64,000 bases of DNA. Origin: Cladosporium sp. IMV 00045. Its lineage: Eukaryota > Ascomycota > Dothideomycetes > Cladosporiales > Cladosporiaceae. A program made the translations under genes and the position numbers. The notes beneath the pieces were generated by a model. The model searched no databases and was not told the DNA's origin. It saw only the letters and a list, made by a program, of their open reading frames with translations. The stretch covers positions 1 through 64,000 of the forward strand of contig MSJI02000561.1 of assembly GCA_001931905.2 (NCBI GenBank). The letters are read 5' to 3'. Shown here one piece after another: positions 10,461-20,168 of this stretch (the first letter of the stretch is position 1; each line of letters opens with the position of its first letter).

Positions 10461-11642
10461 ATGGCAACAACAACAACAGCAACAATAACAGAGCGCAAAC
10501 CGCGCAACATCGCCGTCCACACCAACCCAGCCCATTCACTCCACCTCGTGCACTCCGACATCCCCTCGCCCGGCCCCGACGACTGTCTGATCCACGTCCG
10601 AGCAACCGGAATATGCGGCTCAGACGTGCATTTCTGGAAACACGGCCACATTGGCGACATGGTGGTGTGCGGCGAGAACGGGCTGGGCCACGAAAGCGCC
10701 GGATGCGTGCTAGAAGTCGGGAGTAATGTTACGGATATCAAAGCTGGTGAGATCAAAGCTCTTGTGATTGTCTTTGGTTGCTTGGTTGGTTGCTTGGCAT
10801 TGTGCATAAGCTGACGAGAAGAATCCAACAAAGGCGACCGCGTAGCCATCGAATGCGGCGTCCCCTGCTCGAAACCGACGTGCGAAGCGTGCCGTACGGG
10901 CCAATACAACGCGTGCCCGGAGGTCGTGTTCTTCTCCACGCCGCCTCACCACGGCACGCTGCGTCGGTACCACGTTCATCCCGCGGCGTGGCTGCACAAA
11001 CTTCCCTCTCAGACGACTTACGAGGAGGGTTCGCTTTTGGAGCCTCTCTCCGTCGCTCTCGCGGGCATCGATCGCTCGAACCTCCGCCTGGGTGATCCGT
11101 TGGTGATTTGCGGTGCAGGTCCTATTGGTCTTGTTTCCTTGCTTGCCGCACACGCTGCTGGGGCTGCGCCCATTGTCATCACGGATATGGACAGCAGTCG
11201 GTTGCAGCGGGCGAAGGAACTGGTCCCTCGCGTGCGCACCGTGCAAGTTGCCAAAGGGCAAGAAGCCAAAGACATCGGCGAGCGAATCGTGAAAGAGCTC
11301 GGTGGGAAAGCCAAGCTCGTGCTCGAGTGCACTGGGGTAGAAGTCAGCATTCACGCGGGGATCTACGCCTCGAGGTTTGGGGGCGCGGTGTTCGTTATTG
11401 GCGTTGGGAAGGATTTTCAAAGTATTCCGTTCATGCACCTTTCGGCCAACGAGATTGAGTTGCGGTTTCAGTATCGTTATCACGATACTTATCCTACGGC
11501 TATTAGTCTTGTTTCGGAGGGGCTTATCGATCTGAAGCCTCTGGTCACTCACCGTTTCTCGCTTGAAGAGGGTTTGGAGGCTTTCAAGGCGGCGTCGACG
11601 CCGGAGGCGAAGGCGATAAAGGTTCAGATTTTGGATGACTGA
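10461..11642 (+). CDS. L-arabinitol 4-dehydrogenase-like zinc polyol dehydrogenase
   Basis: Exons 10461-10746 and 10834-11642, joined across an 87-nt intron, give 364 residues of the medium-chain dehydrogenase family. Catalytic zinc residues are C52 (GICGSDVHF) and H77-E78 (GHE). The structural zinc lobe has C107, C112, C115 and C123 in the arrangement CSKPTCEACRTGQYNAC, which I recognise from fungal L-arabinitol and sorbitol dehydrogenases. The NAD motif GAGPIG is at 189-194. Family members oxidise L-arabinitol to L-xylulose, or sorbitol/xylitol to ketoses, in the cytosol. The acceptor is AAAG; a CTGAC branch site about 17 nt upstream and the match DIKAGDRVAIE support it. The poly-Thr N-terminus comes from a CAA-rich repeat at the start codon. 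It is divergent from a sugar transporter. Confidence 0.85.
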
Positions 11643-11960
11643 AGCATTGAGAATGGGTGTGAGGCGTTTGGCGATCGAATTTGGCCAGTCGTTTGGATTG
11701 TTTGAGTTCTCGATGCATCGAGTTTGATTTGCATAATCACGTGTCCTGGGTCATTGATTACACTTCAGAACGTAATTGTTGAAGAATTGGCAAAGACAAT
11801 TTTGCGCCAAAACAATAATGCCGTGGATATCTAGTAGCTCATAAGCCATACTCTCCCCAGAACCCGAGCATTCCCAAACCCATATGATCGTGCAACCTCG
11901 TATATGTACTTACACCAACCAACCCTAAAATCGAATCCGCAACACAAAAACAAAGCGACA
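11643..11960. other. Convergent 3' intergenic region
   Basis: The 3' ends of the polyol dehydrogenase (+) and the cupredoxin protein (-) face each other across 318 bp. I see no gene, RNA or notable repeat in it. Confidence 0.5.
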
Positions 11961-13603
11961 TCAGAATCTCTGCCCAAACGACGGCCTCGCATCCGATGGA
12001 GAAGTGTCCGAAGCCATCTCATGCACCGCCGGTGGTGGCTGCTGCTGCTGCGGTTGCGGAGAAGCCTGTCTTGAGACATCACTTCCGTGAAATTCGGATT
12101 GGTGCGAGAATCTTCGCGGCGATGTTAGCGTAGAATTTCCCGGAGTAGAACGACAAACGTCTGCCCGTGTCGACTTACCTCATCTGCCTATTCTGGCCCA
12201 TCGAATCCGGATACGCAGCGAACCCTCCGAACGTTTCCGACTGCCTCATTTCAGGGCTGCTCATGGGCGATTGTCCGTATCCGTGAGGCAGAGGTCCCCC
12301 GTCGGCTTCCAGTGGGCCGGGAGGTTTCGCTTCGCTTTGGTAAGTCGGTATGGCTGGTGCGTATGGGGGCAATCCGCTCGTGTGTCTGCTGTCTGGCCCA
12401 CCGTAGCCCGGGTAGGGGTCTTGAGGCGGCATGTGAGACGCAGCAGCGGGCGTGCGCGAGTGGCGAAGTTGTTCTGAGAGGGTTTTGGAGCGGCCGAAGA
12501 AGTCTATGATTGTGTTAGCACAGGTGATTGCATTACGTGTTGGCGCTTTTATCGAGATTGTGAAGGTCTTGCATTCCAGTCGGGCCATGCGCCCACAGAG
12601 TGTCGGGCTGTGCGCCCACAGAATATCGGGAAGGCTCACTGCAGGTATGTTAGCATATAAGACTACAGCAATGTGGGAGAGGGCACAAACATACCAGAAA
12701 AGACCACCTGCAAGTGCAAGCAATGCGACACCACCAATAGCTATTCCGACAATTGCACCTGTAGACAGACCGGACGAGTCATCTGAGCTGCCTGACGAGT
12801 CGTCTGATGTTGCTTCTGCCGCGCTTGCGTCTGACGTGCTCGAGCTTGTTGGCGCATCCGTGACCGTGACAGTGGTAGCGCTCGATGCGAGGGATTCCAT
12901 GGATGTATAGACATCTGTTGGGAGAGGCTCGCCTGGGGTCAGGACGTAGTTCGCTTCCTGTTCGTAGAGAGGCATGTATTAGCAGGAGATAGGGTGAGTA
13001 CTCGAATTGGACCTGGAGAGCACCGTACCCTAGCTACTTTGATCTGCGTTGCGATGGAATGATTGGCATCCGCATTGATCGCTCCTAACATTCCCCATCT
13101 TACGCAGCTACCGGGAGCGCCGCAGTAGAAGAAGAGCGGCGATGTGCTGTTAACTGTTAGATTCCAAGTGGGGAGCTGTAAGGCTCGTTAGCTTTGAATT
13201 CCACTAGGTCACATCCTACATGACCAATACATACAGTTCCCTCATCGACGTCTGTTTCATTCGGCGACATCACGCCGCTGTAGAAGCCTTGCCCTTCATT
13301 TCCCTCAAGGTCCTCATAAGGGATGCAAGGGTAGCCGTATTCCGCGCGGATGACAGAATGTCCGCCAGGCCAGAATCTGAAATTGACGATGTCGCCAGGC
13401 AGCGCGACGATGCTGTTGGGCGTGAAGTAGTGCGTCCTTGAGCTAACGTTGACATAATGTACAGTGATCTCGCCGTCTGGGGCGGTGGGCGTCGTATCGT
13501 TGATGGCGCCAGTGGCACCGGTGACATCGTCTCCGAGAGCTATTGAAGAGAAGGCTGATAGCAAGAGAGCGGCCAGTCGCCACGTTGACCACGTGCGAAG
13601 CAT
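11961..13603 (-). CDS. Cupredoxin-domain, serine-rich single-pass membrane protein
   Basis: Firm exons are 13235-13603, 13029-13175, 12695-12957 and, at the 3' end, 12179 upward to about 12503 and 11961-12111. Introns of 59, 71 and 67 nt have clear signals. Order of parts: signal peptide (LAALLLSAFSSIALG), cupredoxin fold (HYFTPNSIVALPGDIVNFRF, GGHSV, LFFYCGAPGSCVRWGM), a Ser/Thr/Asp-rich stalk, a transmembrane helix (GAIVGIAIGGVALLALAGG), and a Pro/Gly/Gln-rich cytosolic tail. This architecture is that of fungal extracellular serine-rich cupredoxin proteins. Of the usual type-1 copper ligands, the His, Cys and Met positions can be seen, but the second His appears replaced, so copper binding is doubtful. 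The join between 12504 and 12694 is unresolved: the obvious GTATGT donor and CATAG acceptor do not keep frame, although the frame read straight through is open. Confidence 0.75.
12579..12624. repeat. 23-bp tandem duplication inside the cupredoxin gene
   Basis: Two adjacent 23-bp units (12579-12601 and 12602-12624) differ at three positions. Both contain GCGCCCACAGA and start with GTCGGGC. A partial third copy (ATCGGG) follows. They lie in the segment where the exon structure cannot be resolved, so the duplication may have enlarged an intron or altered splicing. Confidence 0.7.
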
Positions 13604-14254
13604 GTTGTGAGTACACCTCAGGCCTGGATAGATATGTTGTTGTACCAGATGTCGATGCAATGTCGGATCAGCGCAGACCAAGCGCACAGAATAGGATACT
13701 TTGCTATAGTATATTCACGCTCCAGACCAAACAAGAGAGAACGAAATGAGGATGGCGAGAGAAGATGCAGGCTGCCGGAGTGGCATCAGCAAAAAAAAGA
13801 AAGCCCTTGATCCATCACCGGGATCCGCGACTCGGCTAAAAAAAGGCACGACGAGTTGGCGTTGGAAGATTTGGGAGCGTGAGCTGAGCTGAGCCGTATC
13901 GTCGGACTCCTGGTGGGGATGCTTGCATGTGTAGGGATCGTGCTGGTATTGCTGGGAGCTTAGTCGTATACCAGTGCACGAAGGATCGCACCAGCGTCGC
14001 TATTGGGCGGCTGTGCACACCCACGCCAATCTCGCCAAAGAGTGTCCGGTCAGCTCATGACGGCGGGCGTCGAGATAGGTAGTAGCCACGACGCCGTATC
14101 TGTACCATCGCTTGCATAAGCAGCGGGCGGATCAGTATCCCAGCCTCGCTGACAAGGCTGACGCCGCTGAGTGTGCACTCTCGCGAAGTTGAGGATGACT
14201 CGCGGTGTAGGGCAGCGGCTTTTGACATTTTCAATGGTGCGACAGACGATTTCG

Positions 14255-14285
14255 CATTTCGCCAGTCTTCAAGATTGGCGAAATG
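14255..14285. repeat. 31-bp near-perfect palindrome
   Basis: CATTTCGCCA (14255-14264) is the exact reverse complement of TGGCGAAATG (14276-14285). The middle continues as TCTT-C-AAGA with one G/T mismatch at the junction. The whole is a 15-bp stem around a single base, with one mismatch. No gene is nearby, so its role is unknown. Confidence 0.7.
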
Positions 14286-15141
14286 ACTCTGTTAGCATGC
14301 GTAAAGCCAGAGGCCTGATCGTAAACACGAGGCTGATGTTCAGCTGAGGTGCTAAGATGGCCGAAATGGCAAAGAACTCTATCGGCCGTATAGGGCGTCA
14401 GGCTTCCGGCTACCGAGGGGATCCATACCAGTCTTTCGCACTTTACGTTCAGAGCATACAAGGGTCTGTATGTTGGGTCTGCGAAGGCTCAATTTTGGGG
14501 ACCGTCATTTTCTAGCCAAGGTGAATTGGGTCGCGATCTCAAAGGCTTCGTTGTATCATGGCAGGGTCTGTTCACTTGGAGACCAGGTGAACGGTAGACG
14601 CGGTGTAGGGAGCAGGGATTAGGGAAGCCCTCTGACAAAGACGATTTGCCGGTGGTGGCGTGTTGCAGGTTCACATGGGAGACAGTGCAGATTTGGGGGC
14701 TTTGCTGGCGAGGTGATGCATTGACGGCCAGAGGAGCTGAGGTGGCGCGCCACTTGCCAATCATGAGCTGTCACATAAGGTGGGTATTGTTGTAGGGTCA
14801 AGTACGAGACGATGCGACCCTTCCAATAATGTTACTGATATGTCTTCGATAGGCAAGCCGCATCTCGATTTTACACACGAGATTCCAGTACTTCACGTCT
14901 CGTGAAAGGTTCTTCTAAAGGTGGAAGCGATTGCCCAGGTAGCTTTGAAACGACCTATGAAATACATGCATGCCTAAGATACCTACAGATATACACAAGC
15001 AACCAGATGCTTTCGTTCGTCGCACAATGCAAGTATGCTCTGCCTCGCCCACCTTTCCCTCCTTTGGGTTGCAAGAAACAGCTACTATTCTCGACATTGC
15101 GACAAAGTCCAGCGAGAGAGACGGTGATGAGGCTGTCTAGC

Positions 15142-15157
15142 CTTCGTGTACACGAAG
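15142..15157. repeat. 16-bp perfect palindrome CTTCGTGTACACGAAG
   Basis: The sequence equals its own reverse complement with no spacer, 531 bp upstream of the methylenetetrahydrofolate reductase start codon used here (15688). It could be a binding site for a dimeric regulator; nothing else in the sequence says which. Confidence 0.55.
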
Positions 15158-15687
15158 TCGATGCTGCTGATTCCTTTCTTGGGTATACTAACTCTGCGAG
15201 AGCCTACATAATCAGTCAGAAAGTCAATCCATACACAGAGCTGCAAAGTCAATCAGTTCTCTCGCATTTGATAGGCTTTCGCGGACTGAAAGCTATACTG
15301 ATCTTACACAAGGACTAACAAGCTCTTACGCCATCGACATACCTTAGCATGTTGCGATGACAAGAGGCAGACCAGAATACTGCAGCAATTCTCGTCAAGT
15401 ATTTTGACTTTTCGGGGACGTAATTACCAATTCGATACCATCAGTCCAGTTGAGTAGAATGATGTACTTTGAATGTTTCCCCTTATCGATATTTAGCCCC
15501 GCCATCCCAACTGCCGATGGTGACCCAATGTGGGACAGAAGATCAGACTTTCTCCAGCAAGTCACACTCCCACTACTCGACTTTGCCATGCGCAGACCAC
15601 AACCACCACTGTCAACCCACCACCCACCTCGCAGCGCCTTGCTGCATACCACAACAGCACAAACACCACCACGACATACCCGCGAAC

Positions 15688-17694
15688 ATGGATAGGATCC
15701 ACGAAAAGATCGCGGCCCTGCCGCCCAACGCAAACTACTTTTCCCTCGAGTTCTTCCCGCCCAAGACTGCCCAGGGTTTCGCCAACCTGCACGCCCGTCT
15801 CGAGCGCATGGCGCACTCGCTGCGTCCTCTCTTCGTCAACGTCACATGGGGAGCTGGAGGAAGCACGAGCGACAAGTCGCTGGCCCTGGCAGAGCTCACC
15901 CAGCGCTCTCTCGGACTGACCACGTGCCTGCACCTGACATGCACCAACATGTCCAGGAAGCTGGTCGACGAGGCTCTGGAGCAAGCGAAAAAGCTCGGCA
16001 TAAGGAACATTCTGGCCTTGAGAGGAGACCCGCCCAGGAGCGAGGAGTACAGAGACGACAACATGCCCGATGCGGGCGAGGACGACAGCAACAAGGACTT
16101 CACCTGGGCCGTGGACTTGGTGAAATACATTAAGAAGCAGTATGGCGACTACTTCAGCATTGGTGTTGCGGGATACCCAGAGGGACACTCGGACCAGTCA
16201 TGCCCGGAGCACCAGTCTGTGGCGAATGACTTGCCGTACTTGGTGGAGAAGACGAAGGCTGGAGCGGACTTTATCATGACACAGCTGTTCTACGATGTCG
16301 ACGCGTACATGAAATACGAGAAGACTCTGAGGGAACACGAAAGCGGCGTCTTCAAGACAATCCCTATTATTCCTGGTCTCATGCCAGTGCAGAGCTACCA
16401 AATTCTGCGCCGAACAACAAAGCTGGGTCACGCAAATCTCCCTGAAGATATCTTGAGTCGAGTGGATGCGGTCAAAGGCGACGACGATGCCGTCAAGAGG
16501 GTCGGTGTTGACATTCTGAGCGAGATGGTCGAGACCATGAAAGGCGCACCCAACGCTGGACCCCGAGGCTTCCACTTCTACACCCTCAACCTGGAGAAGG
16601 CCGTGGCTAAGATCCTCGAACGCACCAACCTCATACCTCCCTACAAGCACACAATCCTCGGCGCAGACAAGATCGCCGGAGCCGAGCAAGCGATCGCCGA
16701 AGAAGAGACCGACGGCTTCATGATGGTGGAAAACTCCCAGAGACGCAGGAGCAGACGTCAATCCTCCCAAATCAACGCCCAGCCCGGCAACCGCGTCGTC
16801 GTCTCACGCGACAGGACGTCAAGCTCAAGTTCCACCCGCCGCGCCGCCTTCGAAGCGCCCGAAGACGAAGCCGGTGTGCCAGCCCAAAAGGTCGACTCCC
16901 GCGTGCACACTCTCGCCATCTCCGGCGGCCAAGGCGAACTCGGCCGCGAAGCGACGTGGGACGATTTCCCCAACGGCCGCTGGGGTGACGCGCGCTCGCC
17001 CGCCTTCGGTGAAATCGACGGCTACGGCGTCTCCCTGCACGTCAGCATCCCCGACGCCACGCGCCTGTGGGGCTACCCCGTCGACACGGGCGACATCAGC
17101 GCCATCTTCCGCCGCCACCTGGAAGGTCAAGTCGACGCCATCCCCTGGTCAGAAGAAGGCCTCTCCCCCGAAACCCTCACGATCAAACCGCAACTCCTCT
17201 CCCTCATCAACAAAGGCTGGTGGACGGTCGCGTCGCAGCCCGCGGTAAACGGCGTGCGCAGCTCCGACCCCATTTTCGGCTGGGGACCCAGCAACGGCTT
17301 CGTCTTCCAAAAACCTTTCGTGGAATTCTTCCTCCCCTCCTCCGACTGGGCGCGCCTGCAACCCCTCCTCGACGCCGACTCGCAAGTGACCTACTTCGCC
17401 GGCAACAGCGCAGGCGCACATGCCGCCGCCGACGAGGAGAGCGTCAACCCCGTCACGTGGGGCACTTTCACCGGCAAGGAGATCGTCACGCCCACCATCA
17501 TCGAGCAGGTGAGTTTCAAGGCTTGGAGGGAGGAGGCGTTTGGGATTTGGGCCGAGTGGCAGCGCGTCTACCCCGCGGGCACGGCTTCGAGTCGCCTGCT
17601 GGAGAGGGTGAGGAAGGATTATTGGCTCGTGAGCATTATTCACCATGGGTTCTTGGAGGAGGGCGCGTTGTGGGATCAGTTGGTTGCTGCTTGA
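15688..17694 (+). CDS. Methylenetetrahydrofolate reductase
   Basis: An uninterrupted 668-residue protein. It reduces 5,10-methylenetetrahydrofolate to 5-methyltetrahydrofolate for methionine synthesis in the cytosol. The N-terminal half is the FAD-binding TIM barrel: SLEFFPPKT with the conserved Glu near the start, VTWGAGGSTSD, TCTNM, LALRGDPP, GVAGYPEGH, and FIMTQLFYD. After a basic/Ser-rich linker (about residues 350-390) comes the eukaryotic C-terminal SAM-responsive domain (WGYPVDTGDIS, WGPSNGFVFQKPFVEFF). The length fits yeast Met12/Met13. The frame is open upstream to an in-frame ATG at 15469, but the family's N-terminus begins at MDRIHEKI (15688), which I prefer. I cannot tell which yeast paralogue it corresponds to. 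It converges with the QTRT2 gene. Confidence 0.93.
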   Translation: MDRIHEKIAALPPNANYFSLEFFPPKTAQGFANLHARLERMAHSLRPLFVNVTWGAGGSTSDKSLALAELTQRSLGLTTCLHLTCTNMSRKLVDEALEQAKKLGIRNILALRGDPPRSEEYRDDNMPDAGEDDSNKDFTWAVDLVKYIKKQYGDYFSIGVAGYPEGHSDQSCPEHQSVANDLPYLVEKTKAGADFIMTQLFYDVDAYMKYEKTLREHESGVFKTIPIIPGLMPVQSYQILRRTTKLGHANLPEDILSRVDAVKGDDDAVKRVGVDILSEMVETMKGAPNAGPRGFHFYTLNLEKAVAKILERTNLIPPYKHTILGADKIAGAEQAIAEEETDGFMMVENSQRRRSRRQSSQINAQPGNRVVVSRDRTSSSSSTRRAAFEAPEDEAGVPAQKVDSRVHTLAISGGQGELGREATWDDFPNGRWGDARSPAFGEIDGYGVSLHVSIPDATRLWGYPVDTGDISAIFRRHLEGQVDAIPWSEEGLSPETLTIKPQLLSLINKGWWTVASQPAVNGVRSSDPIFGWGPSNGFVFQKPFVEFFLPSSDWARLQPLLDADSQVTYFAGNSAGAHAAADEESVNPVTWGTFTGKEIVTPTIIEQVSFKAWREEAFGIWAEWQRVYPAGTASSRLLERVRKDYWLVSIIHHGFLEEGALWDQLVAA

Positions 17695-18182
17695 GTGGGT
17701 TGAGAGAGAGATTGAGAGAGGCGTTGGGGATTCTTTGGGGCAGGAGGGAGAATTCTTGCTTTTTTTGTACTGGCTGAATGATGGGAATGATGTGACGGGT
17801 GTCAGGGCGTTGATATTTTCTTACGGTTTCTTATTACTTTACTCGCTGATCAGGAGCATCTTGTGAGCTTCATGTGGCATTTCGAACGCGGGACTTGGAA
17901 AGCACAATGGCACGAGAGAAATCGAGTTTGTGCATGAGGTGGTGTGGTTGCATTCAGCGGGCGTTTTACATGACATTGTGAATTTGTTCAGTCTCTTCCA
18001 TGCCTTTCGGCTGCACGTAGCTAGCTATCTACATGTAGCTAGTCATTTGAACCCTTTCGAATTCGAATAGATGCATTTTCATCGACGAATGCGGTGAAGA
18101 TTTCGGGACCGAGAAAAGCACCCCCAATGCATTTCTACTGCTCTCCTTGAATTGAGATGCAATCGTCAGGCACACTACTTTC
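17695..18182. other. Convergent 3' intergenic region
   Basis: These 488 bp lie between the stop codons of the reductase (+) and QTRT2 (-) and hold only 3' flanks. A short imperfect repeat around TAGCTA (CACGTAGCTAGCTATC then CATGTAGCTAGTCATT) is at about 18014-18046. I see no gene. Confidence 0.5.
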
Positions 18183-19731
18183 TCACACATCCTCCTTCTC
18201 CGCAAACCCCTTCCCCTCCAACTCCCCCGCTCCCTCGCTCGCCTCCGGCGCCACGGGAGTTTCCACGCCGCTGCAGTCGTAGATGTTGAAAGCGGAAGGG
18301 TTCTTCTTCGCCTCTCCGGGGCCTTCGGAGCGGAATTGGTAGCCTCTGACTCTGTGTGCGTGATCACGTCAGCTTTGTTCGAATCATTCAATTTTGCAGC
18401 TCGCAGACTTGGTGTGCAAAAACGTACCTCGGCCCCTGGCCAGTCTTCTCAGGCAATTCGGGATCGTATGCGCGAGAGAAGGTCTGCACGTCAGCGTCGA
18501 AGGTGCCGGCGGCGATGGACGAGCGGATGGCAGAGAAGAACTGGTCGATGATGTGGTGGTTGTGGATTTGCAGCAGGACCCAGCCGAGCATTTCTTTGGC
18601 GGCGAGGAGGTGTTGCAGGAAAGCGCGGTGGTGGTCGGTGCAGGCGTAGCAGGTGCAGTTTTCCTTCAGAGGGCTGAGGTCGGTGGCGTGAGAGGGCGAC
18701 CAGAGGTCGATGCCGAGGGGTAGAGGGGCTGCTGGTGCAGTTGAGGGACCGGGAAGGTGAAGTCGAGTGCGATGCCGGCGTCTGTTACGACGCTGATGAA
18801 GGGGATGGTGATCACGTCGATTCCGTTTGCGATTTGGCGGAGGACCTGCAGTGGTGTCATGACTTCGGTAAGGTCTAGGCGTGGCAGATCTGAGAGTTCT
18901 TCCGGGAGGTCTTGCAGAGTTTCTGAGCTGTATATAGCAAGTCCAGAAATGTCGTTTCGAAGCTCTTCCGCCAGGCAGTCGATGTAGAATTGCTGGTTCT
19001 GGCAAGACAATGGCAGAAGAGGAGCGAAAAACTTGGCCTGTCCCTCGAATCCAGCCTGTCCAGCATTCCTCTGTCTGCGAGCAACGTGGTCCTGCAGCCA
19101 TTCAATGCTCCTGTCTGTGGCCTTCATGATCCGCTTGCTTCCCAACGCCCTGCCGTGTGGCACATCTCCCAATCCCAGCACAATGTCCGCTCCCAATTCT
19201 TCGACGGCGTCAGCATAGTCCCCAGCTTTCAACATCTTGAATCCGACAAGCGTCGACACCGCGATCGAGTCATCGGTGTTGCTGGTGGCCGGTGGTGCAA
19301 TTACTGGAGGTGTGCGTCGAGCTCCGAGCACAAGCAAGGTCGGATCGGGCAGGGCAGTGAAGCGACGAAGCGGCGGTGATCCATCAGCAGGGTGGAACAG
19401 GTATATAGGCGGTACCTTGCGTTCTATGACTTCAGACGACTGTGTAAGTAGACTTGTCAGCGCGTTTTGGCGCGAGAGGGATGGGAGACAACAAGGACCT
19501 ACAGTCTTCCAGTGGAGTGTAGACGCCTTTGATGGAGGAGATTTTGGCGAAGTTGTCCTGGGAGAGGTGAGGCACGACTCCTCTCGAGGTTATGCCGATG
19601 TAATGAGGTGTGTCGATGGCATTTCGGCCGGGTAGGGTCAGACGAGCGAGGCGTGGTGCGAGAGTGGCAGCTGTTGACTTTGTGATGGTGAACATGTCCG
19701 AGGGTTGTTGGACAGAAGTTGAGTCGACCAT
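18183..19731 (-). CDS. Queuine tRNA-ribosyltransferase accessory subunit 2 (QTRT2), with apparent frameshift
   Basis: Exons 19503-19731, 18428-19429 and 18183-18351 (introns 73 and 76 nt) encode about 466 residues if one base is restored. QTRT2 pairs with the catalytic subunit QTRT1 to exchange guanine 34 for queuine in His/Asn/Asp/Tyr tRNAs. Seen in order: TPHYIGITSRGVVPHLSQD, ADIVLGLGDVPHG, PLLPLSCQNQQ, TDAGIALDFTFP, LGIDLWSPSHATDLSP, then the zinc site CTCYAC...HNHH. Between DFTFP and PLGIDLW, at about 18722-18766, the frame changes by one base, and no intron can explain it. A sequencing error in a C-rich run is likeliest; a real disruption is possible. The first intron ends in GAAG. The final exon encodes VRGYQFRSEGPGEAKKNPSA and an acidic tail. 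Confidence 0.82.
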
Positions 19732-20121
19732 TATGTGCGTATATGTCAGGGCATGCTATTCGCATAGACTGTGGTACTTACTATACACTTGGAGTCGGTG
19801 GAAGTCTAGACGAGGTGGATACGACGATACTTTTTATGGCTCAGACCCTCAAACAAAGTCGACCCCGCCAAACGGCTCTCACAAACATCTCTCCACTCTC
19901 ACAGAGTCAAGGTCCCGCCTCTCTCCACATCTTGCTTGCATGCAGCCTTCAGCCATAACTGCATCGCCATCATCTCACCTCAGCCGCATTTCTCAAATCA
20001 GGTATGTACAGAAATATTCGCAATATCTTCATGACAACAAGAATGTCATCTAACGCAATCCCGTATGCAAGGTCAACCTACACTCCCCAGGCTTACCACA
20101 CAACACCATCAATCTGGGACC
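19732..20121. other. Divergent promoter, QTRT2 and thymidylate kinase
   Basis: These 390 bp separate two divergent housekeeping start codons. The kinase frame is already open from an ATG at 20065. No TATA box is clear, as expected for housekeeping genes. Confidence 0.5.
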
Positions 20122-20128
20122 ATGGATG

Positions 20129-20168
<40 letters not shown>

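Larger units (their letters stand above)
13604..15687. other. Gene-poor interval with two palindromes
   Basis: No convincing gene occurs in these 2.1 kb. The plus-strand frame at 14902-15318 (138 codons) has no recognisable domain. Two sequence symmetries stand out: a 31-bp near-perfect palindrome at 14255-14285 and a 16-bp perfect palindrome at 15142-15157. The last 200 bp are the promoter and leader of the methylenetetrahydrofolate reductase gene, where the reading frame is already open from 15469. Confidence 0.5.

Noticed and set aside
15562..17646. Long minus-strand open frames antisense to methylenetetrahydrofol­ate reductase
   Set aside because: They mirror the strong third-position bias of the sense gene; the sense protein is a clear enzyme.
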